Below, piece by piece: positions 1-8,549 of a stretch of 64,000 nucleotides of DNA. Every line of letters begins with the position of its first letter. Position 1 is the first letter of the stretch. The stretch is from an uncultured bacterium (GTDB taxonomy: Bacteria; Planctomycetota; UBA1135; GCA-002686595), in contig CALCXM010000083.1 of the NCBI GenBank assembly GCA_937905825.1, positions 62,001-126,000 of the forward strand. Reading direction: 5' to 3'. The position numbers were made by a program, and so were the translations under genes. The notes beneath the pieces are model-generated. The model made no database searches. It saw only the letters and a program-made list of their open reading frames with translations, and was not told the DNA's origin.

Positions 1-320
1 GCCCGTCCGCCCATGGCATAGACATCCGACAGGGAATTCGCCGCCGCGATGGCACCGTACAGGTACGGATCATCCACCACCGGCGGGAAGTAGTCGACGG
101 TTTGCACCAAGGCCACGGAGTTTCCAGGCCCCATGCCATCGCGCTCATCGAGCAACACAACTCCCGCGTCGTCGATCGAGGAAGGACCGACGATCAGGCG
201 ATCATCTTCAGGTTTGAGTACGCCGCGCAAGACCTGCGCGAGCTGCCCTTGGGGCATCTTGGCAGCTCAGCCAGCGCAGTCAGCGTAGTCGGTGAGTTTC
301 TTTTGAGGAGCGTTGTTCAT
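1..320 (-). CDS. selD: Selenide, water dikinase (selenophosphate synthetase), N-terminal part; in-frame UGA read as selenocysteine
   Basis: Makes selenophosphate from selenide and ATP, the selenium donor for selenocysteine and selenouridine. Read leftward from ATG at 320; the frame is open to the window edge except for one TGA at 267-269. Before it the protein reads [10 protein letters not shown], and after it AAKMPQGQ, so the TGA falls exactly where SelD carries its catalytic Cys/Sec (E. coli C17, in GAGCGCK), with the essential Lys three residues on. Downstream residues match SelD throughout: DDAGV (the conserved Asp pair), [13 protein letters not shown], and [14 protein letters not shown]. 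About 106 codons are visible of the usual 340 or so. An ordinary gene caller would miss this gene or start it at the Met after the TGA. A sequencing error or nonsense mutation is unlikely given the position and the hairpin described separately. No good ribosome binding site is seen before the ATG. The 200-base gap from the upstream DUF58 gene suggests its own promoter. Confidence 0.92.
240..268 (-). promoter_or_regulatory. Putative bacterial SECIS hairpin just after the selD UGA
   Basis: On the minus strand the last two bases of the UGA and the next six (GAGCTGCC, 268-261) pair perfectly with GGCAGCTC (247-240), leaving a 13-base loop. Part of the loop can form a competing inner hairpin, TGCCC (256-252) with GGGCA (248-244), with a three-base CAA tip about 15 bases after the UGA. 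Bacterial SECIS elements lie in the coding sequence immediately downstream of the UGA and bind SelB, so place and size fit. The apical loop is not the E. coli GGUC type. Which fold forms cannot be decided by eye. Confidence 0.6.
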
Positions 321-375
321 GGGCGCAGTCTACTCGCCGCAGGCCAGCGAGTTCCAGTTCGTGATGGAAGTGAGC

Positions 376-397
376 GGAAATCTGTTTCCCGTCGGGA
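376..397 (-). promoter_or_regulatory. Palindromic motif upstream of selD
   Basis: Contains GGAAA-TCTG-TTTCC (a perfect inverted repeat) running into TCCCG-T-CGGGA (a second one), 56-77 bases before the selD start. Nearly the same string occurs at 26670-26694 before an unrelated minus-strand gene. Possibly an operator or promoter element; function unknown. Nothing else is recognisable between the end of the DUF58 gene (522) and selD (320). Confidence 0.35.
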
Positions 398-521
398 GCG
401 TGGGAGCTTGACGGAGCTGGCCGCGAGCTGTGACCGAACTTCATGCCTAACCAGCGGATTCATGGCCCAACTAGCCCCTTGCGCTCGGCTGGAACGGGCA
501 CGTCGTGACGAATCGGGCAGA

Positions 522-1877
522 CTACACCCGTCCGGCCTTGGAGGTTCGCCGGCCGCGACGCGCATCCAACCAGGCGGTCAGCAGGGGAGCCGCACTCTCC
601 GCGGGCAGAGTGTCGAGGATTCGCGCTCCAGAGTGACGCAGCACACTCAGGCATTCACTGCGCTCATTCGCCAGGGCCATGGCCACGGCGCGCTCCGCCG
701 CACTCGCTTCCAAAGTGCCCTCTTCAATCTGGCGCAGGGAGGGATCGTCCAAGGTCGCGAGCACGATTGCATGGCGCTTCGCGCCGGATTGCAAAGCCCG
801 GCGTTGCAAGGAGATCGAGAGCGGATCCGCCACGTCCGAGATGACCACCAAGAGGGCTCGCCGGCGATGCAGGACGGAGAGTTCGCGCAGGGCTCGGGCC
901 AGGTCGGACTCCAAGGCCGAAGGCAACTTGTCGAACACAGCCTGCTTGATGCGGCCCAGGTGATGGGCGCCTTTCAAGGGTTGCATGTAGCTGCGCAGGC
1001 GCGAATCAAACACGCCAAAGCCAACCCGGTCCCCCGCTTGCAAAGCGACGGCGGCCAACTCCAGACCCACGTCAAGGGCGTGATCCATCTTGGTCCAATT
1101 CACTTGGCTACCGCTTGTGCTGGTGGCACCCATGCGACGTCCGCCGTCCACTAGGATGACCAACTCCTGACCGCGTTCCTCCTGAAAGTCGCGCACCACG
1201 GGAAAGCCTCGACGGGCGAAGGCCTTCCAGTCGATCAGTCGCGGATCATCGCCGATCACGTACTCGCGCAGGGCCTCAAACTCCGTCAAGCCCCCGCGCT
1301 TGCGCAGTCGACGAACGCCCAGGTCTTGCCAACGATTGCTGGCCGCCAATTGCAGGATCGTCTTGAGGTTCGTGAGCGGCGGCTCGATGCGAATCGTCTG
1401 CAAACCACGCACCACTGTTTGGCGCTCCAAGAGGCCCAGGGGACCGCGCAGGGTTAGGCGCAGATCCCCAAGAGTCAGCTCCCCGCGCACGCCGGCAACG
1501 TAGGTGCGAACGAAGGAATTGACGCCTTCCGCAAGGATGGCCACATCCGGACCGTGGGTCGGATCCCCGGGAATCGTGGGCCTGCCCTTTTGCCCATCGA
1601 CGGTGCGCGCGCTTGCCTGCAACTCGGCGCAAAACACTTCGCGCAATTCCAAACGCAAGCCTTGGGCACCCTTGGGCGCTTGGATGCGCACCACTCGCTC
1701 GAACTCGCGGGAAAGTCCAGCCCGTTCTGGCACGCGCCGGCTAACCCCCAAGGACTGTGGATTGGGAGTCAGCGTGCGTTCGAGCAGGCAAACGAGCACG
1801 AGCATACCGTCCAAGGCCCAGACCAGCATGCGCAGGGGTTCGAGCCAAACGCCCAGGATCGAAAGACCCAAAAGCAC
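522..1877 (-). CDS. DUF58 domain protein (MoxR partner)
   Basis: DUF58 proteins pair with MoxR AAA+ ATPases and have a von Willebrand A-like fold; their exact role is poorly known. Two hydrophobic stretches lie at residues 1-12 and 17-32, followed by a beta-rich part and the DUF58 signature at about 203-237 (REYVIGDDPRLIDWKAFARR, then VVRDFQEER). The following vWA segment has DGGRRM at 244-249 in place of the metal-binding DxSxS, so a bound metal is doubtful; the DUF58 protein at 59319-60305 keeps DSSVS. The annotated start is a GTG; the frame is open back to the end of the moxR gene at 1910, so the true start may lie slightly upstream, and the two genes are effectively adjacent. Last gene of the six-gene minus-strand operon before selD. 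Confidence 0.85.
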   Translation of the reverse strand: MLLGLSILGVWLEPLRMLVWALDGMLVLVCLLERTLTPNPQSLGVSRRVPERAGLSREFERVVRIQAPKGAQGLRLELREVFCAELQASARTVDGQKGRPTIPGDPTHGPDVAILAEGVNSFVRTYVAGVRGELTLGDLRLTLRGPLGLLERQTVVRGLQTIRIEPPLTNLKTILQLAASNRWQDLGVRRLRKRGGLTEFEALREYVIGDDPRLIDWKAFARRGFPVVRDFQEERGQELVILVDGGRRMGATSTSGSQVNWTKMDHALDVGLELAAVALQAGDRVGFGVFDSRLRSYMQPLKGAHHLGRIKQAVFDKLPSALESDLARALRELSVLHRRRALLVVISDVADPLSISLQRRALQSGAKRHAIVLATLDDPSLRQIEEGTLEASAAERAVAMALANERSECLSVLRHSGARILDTLPAESAAPLLTAWLDARRGRRTSKAGRV

Positions 1878-1909
1878 AAGGCAAACTTGCAGGAGACGGG
1901 CGGTGGGAA

Positions 1910-2961
<1,052 letters not shown>

Positions 2962-2965
<4 letters not shown>

Positions 2966-4302
2966 GATTCCTTCGAGGAAGAGTTCGGGCGGTTGGTGCG
3001 GGCGGCCTGGACCCATTGCTCGAAGTGACGCAAGTCGCTTCCGAGTTGTTCCAGGTCCTGTTTGGAGTCGATTGCCGTGGCAGCGAAGAGGGTTCGCCAG
3101 GGGCTTTGATCGAGTTTTGTGGGGAGTTGCAGAGCGACTGAGTCGAGGTCCACTTGGAGCCGTTGCGCGGAGGAGAGTTTGCGCTCCGCCGGGCGCGATC
3201 CAAGCCGCCGCAGCATGCGCGCGAGCACGCCCTGGCGTAGGTCCTGCGCCAGAATATCGTAACGCCCAGCCCGTTGCAGCCAGGCGACCTGCGCTTGAAC
3301 ACGCAGCCGCGGATCGAGTCGCGGCCTCTTCGGGTCCCGGTGAAACTCGCGCACCCAGGCGTAGAGCAAGACGAAGACCAAAGCCACCAGGAAAAGCTGC
3401 ACGGTCACCGGCAGCAGACTTGGCGATGCGACGAGATCAAGCTTCGTGCGAGGCACCCACAGTCCCAGGGCGAACTCGTCGAACAGGAACGGAGACGGGC
3501 CGCGCAGGGCCTCGGCCAAACGCACGAGCAGGATGGCGTTGTCTTCCTGATCCAGTGCGGAGTTCAGGAGCCAACCGTCTCCGGCCAGCAACACCACACG
3601 GCCATAGCCTTGGGAACTCCAAGAGATGAACGCACGATCTTCCCGGTCGATGGCAAAGTCGAACCATTCGGACAAGGGGTCGATCTCGTACTCCACCAGA
3701 GTGGACTCCGTGGCTTCCTCCACTTGCTGCTCGCCGGCCTCTTGATCGGCCTCTGGCACGTCAGCGACCGATTCATCCCGGTCAGTGGGACCACTCGGCT
3801 CCGAGTGCACCGACAGGGTCTCCCCGCTATCGAGGCTCACTTCAAAGGTCTCCGTGCGCTCGGTCGGCTGCCAATCGGGAACGATCAGCGAACAGGATTC
3901 GCGCAACCAGGCCAGGCCACTCGGGCTGTAAGGCAGAATCAAACTCCCGCCGGCTCGGACAAACTCGCCGTAGAGTTCAGGATTGCGGGGATCTTGACTG
4001 GCGTCGAGCTCTCGTTGCGGAGGCACGCCGTGGCCCTCAACAGGCACCGCTGGCATCCACAGGACGCCCCCCGAGTTCGGCAGGAATTGGGGCGCCTGCA
4101 CCCACGCCTGCGGTTCGAAAGCGAGGCGGTCCAGCACGTGGTAGACCCCGGCACGACCGTCCGGCATGTAGGACCCGACACTCTTCGGGAGCCCTTCCTT
4201 GGGCCCGCCGACATGACTGAGCCAAAGTGCCGCGATGAGCAACAGGAGCATGCAGGCACCGAGGACCCGCTCAGCGCGACCGGACTTGTTTTGCCGCTTC
4301 AT
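2962..4302 (-). CDS. DUF4350 domain membrane protein
   Basis: One membrane segment near the N-terminus (residues about 13-30), a long extracytoplasmic region of the DUF4350 type (SYMPDGRAGVYHVLDRL, then a glutamine-amidotransferase-like strand-helix pattern), an acidic insert of about 40 residues rich in Glu and Asp (about 155-200), and a second membrane segment at about 320-343 followed by a basic cytoplasmic tail. Such proteins occur with DUF4129, MoxR and DUF58 in bacterial membrane operons; the biochemical role is unknown. ATGA overlaps join it to both neighbours, so translation is probably coupled. Confidence 0.75.
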
Positions 4303-4940
4303 GAGCCTTGCACCACCAGCAGTCGTTCACATAGCTGCGCAAAATGGCGCACTTCGCGGTGTTCCGTTTGTCGCTCGCCAAAGCTGTGGGCATCGAGTTC
4401 TCCGACGAGCGGACGCAGCAGCTTCAACACGTCTGGACGTGGGTCGCCGCGCTCGAGCAGCTCCCGATTGGTCCAAGCTTCCTTGTACTCCAACTCCCCC
4501 TGTTGACCGAGGCCAATCACCAGGGCGAAAAAATACAGACGCAGAGCCAAGGTGTAGTCACCGGCCAACTCGGCCGCCTGGGCTTGCTCGCGCAGTTCCT
4601 GGACTCGCACTTGCAACTGCAATTCGCGGCCCTGGCGTGGTTCCGATCGACTGTGTTGTCCGGCTCGAATCACACGGGCGATGAGCAGACCGAGGTAGAC
4701 AACAACCAGGGCGATCAGCAGCACCCAAACGACGGTCATCGACATTTCCCAGGCGCCCTTCGAGGGCGTGAAGCCAAGGCCACTGAACAGATCCCAGAAC
4801 CACTCGAGGAACTTGTCAAAGGCTTCGCCCACAGGCCCCGGCTTCTGGGGAAAGGGCGCCTGGGAAAGCACCTCTTGGGTGGCTTCGCGTACGCGCTCCC
4901 CAGGAATCTGTTGCATGCCAGTCATTCCACCCGGTCCCAA
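4299..4940 (-). CDS. DUF4129 domain protein
   Basis: One membrane segment (residues about 67-92, VVWVLLIALVVVYLGLLIARV) splits a short Pro-rich N-terminal part from a cytoplasmic helical domain of the DUF4129 kind (GDYTLALRLYFFALVIGL, EAWTNRELL, LVGELDAHSFG). In other bacteria this domain sits beside DUF4350 and MoxR/DUF58 genes, as it does here. Overlaps the next gene by ATGA; only 4 bases separate it from the preceding membrane protein. Function unknown; a scaffold for the neighbouring ATPase system is an inference. Confidence 0.7.
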   Translation of the reverse strand: MGPGGMTGMQQIPGERVREATQEVLSQAPFPQKPGPVGEAFDKFLEWFWDLFSGLGFTPSKGAWEMSMTVVWVLLIALVVVYLGLLIARVIRAGQHSRSEPRQGRELQLQVRVQELREQAQAAELAGDYTLALRLYFFALVIGLGQQGELEYKEAWTNRELLERGDPRPDVLKLLRPLVGELDAHSFGERQTEHREVRHFAQLCERLLVVQGS

Positions 4941-4944
4941 GAGA

Positions 4945-5889
4945 TCAACCGATGGCGCTCAAACGGTCGAGACGCATCAAGAGATCCAACCCGTCTCGGC
5001 GCATGCGCAGGTCCAAGTAGTAAACCGTCTGAGCAGCGGCCGAGAAGGCGGTCGCCAAGCCAGCCAGCAGCGCACTGATCAGCACAAAGATCAGCTCGAG
5101 CGCGGGCCTGGGCAAGGAGAGTGAATCCATCAGCCAATCCCGCGCCTCGAGGGTATCCATGCCCCCAAGGGTCATGGAGAAGCCCAGCATCATCACGAAG
5201 GTCAGGAAAGAAACACCCACCCAACGCCAGAAGCCTCCCTGGCTCAGGTCCCAACTACGCCGCATGGACTGCAGCACGCCCAGCTTCTCGAGCACCAGGA
5301 CGGAGGGAGCCACGGCCAGGCGCCAAGACATGTAGAAGTAGGCGACGAAAGCGACCGGGAAGAAGATCGGGCACAGGAAACTCACGACGAACAGGACGCC
5401 CATGGTGAGCATCAGAGCAAGCGCTGTGCAGATCAGCACACCGGCCAGCCGCGGCAGCTGCTTGAGCGCCCCCAGGAATGCAGAAAAGACCTCGATCGAA
5501 CGCCCCACGAGATCCCCGTACACAAACAAAGTCACCGTGGCCATGGCCATCAAACTCGCCAAGAGCTGTCCAAACAACTGACCGAAGAGAACCGGGAGGA
5601 ACAGCAAGGAAGCCTCCAGGCTGCCGCTCGAGGCGCCGCTCTGAAGTTCGCTCTGCATTCCGAGCACCAGGGGCGTCAAGGCGCGCAAGGGCAGCCAGAT
5701 CAGCGCGCAAACCCCCACGATCGGAACGATGCGCTTCATCAAGACTTCCACAGCGAAGTCAAGAATCTGGGCGGTGCCGCGCGGGTGCAGCTCCAAGGCA
5801 GCTTCGAGATTGACCTGATTGCCCGCGGAGTCCGCCCGCTCCTGGGAGGACATGTCGACGAAGCCGTCGCCTTTTCTCGGATCAGGCAT
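4945..5889 (-). CDS. Polytopic membrane protein of unknown function
   Basis: A 314-residue integral membrane protein with about five or six hydrophobic segments (for example IVPIVGVCALIWLPLRAL, LASLMAMATVTLFVYG, VLICTALALMLTMGVLFVV, VSFLTFVMMLGFSMTL and LELIFVLISALLAGL). The first 45 residues are polar. The layout resembles the membrane domain found in glycerophosphodiester-phosphodiesterase or Yip1-like families, but I do not recognise a firm family. The ATG at 5889 has AGGA at a suitable distance, 6 bases after the patatin gene stop. It is the second gene of the operon and may anchor the patatin or MoxR machinery (inference). Confidence 0.65.
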   Translation of the reverse strand: MPDPRKGDGFVDMSSQERADSAGNQVNLEAALELHPRGTAQILDFAVEVLMKRIVPIVGVCALIWLPLRALTPLVLGMQSELQSGASSGSLEASLLFLPVLFGQLFGQLLASLMAMATVTLFVYGDLVGRSIEVFSAFLGALKQLPRLAGVLICTALALMLTMGVLFVVSFLCPIFFPVAFVAYFYMSWRLAVAPSVLVLEKLGVLQSMRRSWDLSQGGFWRWVGVSFLTFVMMLGFSMTLGGMDTLEARDWLMDSLSLPRPALELIFVLISALLAGLATAFSAAAQTVYYLDLRMRRDGLDLLMRLDRLSAIG

Positions 5890-5895
5890 GAGTTC

Positions 5896-7059
5896 CTAGA
5901 GGTTCCCCAAGCTCACGGCATTCGTGGGACAGTTGCGGGCGCAAGCGTGATCGCGCGTGCACTCGTAATTCATCAGCTTGCGCACGGAGGCCTTGTCCCC
6001 GTTGGTCATGAAGGCGTCGGTCTCGCAGACCATCTCGCACATGCCGCAGCCCGTGCAGAGCGCGGGGTCGATGTGCACGCTCACGTAGTCTCGGGGCCGC
6101 GAAGGACAGGTCAGCCCCTCAATGATCTCCGTCGAGCTGACCAAGTTGCGCGTGGCGGCGTGGGAAGTCAGCACGCGCATGGCCGCGTCTTCACCGATCT
6201 TCGAAACGCCCTTGACGTCTTGGAAGTCGAAGCGCGCCAAGTGACCAACCTTCGGTTGAATCAGCACCGTGCGGTAGTCCACGTGCATGTGCAATGCCTG
6301 CTCCACCAGCACCTCCTCCACGATCTCGAAGGAACGATAAAGGGTCGAGAGCACGCGGCTCTTGTAGTTGGGCGTCTTGTAGGTGGACTTGATGGACAGA
6401 TCCACCGCGATGATCATCTCTGGCCGCAGGGTCTTCGCGAAGCGCAGGGGCACCGCGTCCACAATGCCCCCGTCCATGTAGTTGAATCCGTCGAGTTCGA
6501 AAGGCTCAAACACTCCGGGCAGAGCGCAGGAGGCGTAGACCGCGTCACGCAAGGAGATGTTTTCGAATCCGGGTGTTCCGAAGAAAACGCTACCCCCAGA
6601 TTCCAGGCGAACCGCGTTGCAATAGAACGGCACCTTCAGATCCATCATCCCGCCTTCAGGCAAGATCTCTGTCAGGCGCTCCCGGAAGGTTTCCCCCCTG
6701 AACATGGAGGGCGCGCGCGTGCCCTTCATCAGGAACTTGAGGAAGTTCAAACGGAAGTAGTCCCCCTTCTGAACGTCGGCGACGGTCTCTTCCATCTTCT
6801 CGATGCTGTAGCCGCTGGCGGCCATGGCACCGATCAGTGATCCGATGCTCGTGCCGACGATGGCGTCGTACTTGATGCCGAGGGTCTGCAAGGCCTTGAG
6901 GATGCCGATGTGCGCCATGCCTCGCATGCCGCCACCCCCCAGCACCAACACCGTTCGGGGTCGACGTTCTCCCCGGCGTCCGGGCAAATTGAGGGAGACT
7001 TCTGAACTCGGAATTAGATCCAAAGGAGGCTCAGGGAAAAGCAATTCGGTCGACGACAT
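5896..7059 (-). CDS. Patatin-like phospholipase with C-terminal 4Fe-4S ferredoxin domain
   Basis: Patatin enzymes are Ser-Asp acyl hydrolases. Seen here are the oxyanion loop GGGGMRG (residues 41-47), the nucleophile motif GTSIG with Ser71, and the DGG motif with Asp196, so the lipase should be active. The last 55 residues are a ferredoxin-type domain: Cys335, 338, 341 and 345 in CxxCxxCxxxC, then Cys367, 373 and 377 ending in CP. Patatin-ferredoxin fusions are unusual; the cluster might regulate the lipase by redox or oxygen, but that is a guess. The ATG at 7059 is preferred to the TTG at 7074. First gene of the operon leading through DUF4129, DUF4350 and MoxR to DUF58. Confidence 0.88.
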   Translation of the reverse strand: MSSTELLFPEPPLDLIPSSEVSLNLPGRRGERRPRTVLVLGGGGMRGMAHIGILKALQTLGIKYDAIVGTSIGSLIGAMAASGYSIEKMEETVADVQKGDYFRLNFLKFLMKGTRAPSMFRGETFRERLTEILPEGGMMDLKVPFYCNAVRLESGGSVFFGTPGFENISLRDAVYASCALPGVFEPFELDGFNYMDGGIVDAVPLRFAKTLRPEMIIAVDLSIKSTYKTPNYKSRVLSTLYRSFEIVEEVLVEQALHMHVDYRTVLIQPKVGHLARFDFQDVKGVSKIGEDAAMRVLTSHAATRNLVSSTEIIEGLTCPSRPRDYVSVHIDPALCTGCGMCEMVCETDAFMTNGDKASVRKLMNYECTRDHACARNCPTNAVSLGNL

Positions 7060-7102
7060 AGCCCGACGGGCCAATCAACATCTGATATTCAAGGCATTCG
7101 GT

Positions 7103-7116
7103 GTGGACTTGTCCAC
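7103..7116. promoter_or_regulatory. 14-base inverted repeat (possible operator) before the fatty-acid genes
   Basis: GTGGAC-TT-GTCCAC is a perfect inverted repeat about 110 bases upstream of the thiolase start and directly before TTGACC (7119-7124), a possible -35 box. It is also 44-57 bases upstream of the divergent patatin gene. Its place fits an operator for a fatty-acid-responsive repressor, though it does not match the E. coli FadR box. Speculative. Confidence 0.3.
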
Positions 7117-7223
7117 GTTGACCCCGGAGCATCCTGGAATCCTGTGGAGATGTTCCCTAGATACGGTCGCCGATGCGTCCCAAACTGATGGCTCCAGTGC
7201 CCCCCGGCTGAGCGAGTTCACCC

Positions 7224-8549
7224 ATGACCACCTACAACTTCGAGCCCGGCAGCACAGAGATTGTGCTCGCAGCGGGGCTGCGCACGCCCCAGATGAAAGC
7301 CGGCGGCACCTTCGCTGAAGAGGACGCCGGCCACCTGGGCTCCGGATTGGCCCGCGAATTGTTTGCCAGACACGGATTGGACGGGTCCGAGCTGGACGAA
7401 GTTCTCATCGGCTGCGTCGGTCAACCTTCCACTCAGGCCAACGTAGCGCGAGTCATCGCCCTGCGCGCCGGAGTGCCCCACCGGGTCCCCGCTCGCACCC
7501 TGGCGCGCAACTGTGCCAGCGGCATGGAAGCGGTGACCTCTGCGGTCACGGCCATCCAGGCTGGACAGGGCAGCGCCTACCTGTGTGGAGGGGTCGAGGT
7601 GATGAGCTCCTACCCACTCATCATGGGCAAGGCCCTGACCAAGATGTTCGCCCGTCTTTCGCGCACGCGCTCGATGCCCGCGGCTCTGGCTGTGGCTTCG
7701 AGCTTTCGGCCCTCCCATCTCAAACCACGGATCGCCCTGCTCGAAGGCTTGAACGATCCGGTGGCGGGCATGCTGATGGGCGAAACGGCGGAGCTTTTGG
7801 CCCGCGAGTTCGGAATCCAGCGCGAAGAGTCGGACGTCTACGCCAGCCGCAGCCACAACCGCGCGCAAGCGGCGCGCGACGCTGGCGTCTTCGAACGTGA
7901 AGTCATGCCCTGGTTGCCCTTGGGCGCCAAAGACGGTGCCAGCTCCCGGCACCACGACGACGGCATCCGCGACGGACAAACCCCCAAGGCTCTGGCGCGC
8001 ATGAAGCCCTACTTTGTGAAGCCCGATGGCACCGTCACCGTGGGCAACTCCTGTGGCATCACAGACGGAGCCACCATGTTGATCGTGTCCACAGCGCAAC
8101 GGGCTGAAGAGCTCGGACTCAGCCCCTTGGCGCGCATCCGCACCACCGCCTGGGCCGGACTCGATCCGCGGCGCATGGGACTCGGGCCCGTGTTCGCGAC
8201 CCACAAGGCCTTGCAACGTTCCGGTTGCCGCTTGAGCGACTTCGGTGCCATCGAAATCAACGAGGCCTTCGCGGCCCAGGTCCTCAGTTGCGAGAAAGCC
8301 TTCGCGAGCCGTGAGTTCGCCCAGAAAGAACTCGGCGCCAACGAGGCTGTCGGTTCGATCGATCCCGAGAAGCTCAACAAGAACGGCGGTGCAATCGCCA
8401 TCGGCCATCCGGTGGGAGCCACCGGCGCGCGCTTGCTGCTGACTGCCGCCCACGAACTCGAACGCAGTGATTGCGACATGACTTTGGCAACCCTTTGCAT
8501 CGGAGGCGGCCAAGGCGGCGCCGTGATTCTCGAACGGAGGGCATCATGA
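7224..8549 (+). CDS. fadI: Acetyl-CoA acyltransferase (thiolase)
   Basis: Cleaves 3-ketoacyl-CoA with CoA in the last step of beta-oxidation. All thiolase catalytic motifs are present: the acyl-accepting Cys97 in NCASG, NEAFAA, His395 in GHPVGATG and Cys425 in CIGGGQGGA. At 441 residues it is longer than FadA (about 390) and similar to the FadI/trifunctional-beta type. It overlaps the downstream multifunctional protein by ATGA, and the two presumably form a complex as FadI-FadJ or FadA-FadB do. The gene symbol rests on length and context and is less sure than the enzyme class. Confidence 0.93.
   Translation: MTTYNFEPGSTEIVLAAGLRTPQMKAGGTFAEEDAGHLGSGLARELFARHGLDGSELDEVLIGCVGQPSTQANVARVIALRAGVPHRVPARTLARNCASGMEAVTSAVTAIQAGQGSAYLCGGVEVMSSYPLIMGKALTKMFARLSRTRSMPAALAVASSFRPSHLKPRIALLEGLNDPVAGMLMGETAELLAREFGIQREESDVYASRSHNRAQAARDAGVFEREVMPWLPLGAKDGASSRHHDDGIRDGQTPKALARMKPYFVKPDGTVTVGNSCGITDGATMLIVSTAQRAEELGLSPLARIRTTAWAGLDPRRMGLGPVFATHKALQRSGCRLSDFGAIEINEAFAAQVLSCEKAFASREFAQKELGANEAVGSIDPEKLNKNGGAIAIGHPVGATGARLLLTAAHELERSDCDMTLATLCIGGGQGGAVILERRAS

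Noticed and set aside
102-1154. Long plus-strand open frame opposite selD and DUF58
   Set aside because: Arg/Ser/Gln-rich with no family features; it is the opposite strand of clear genes.
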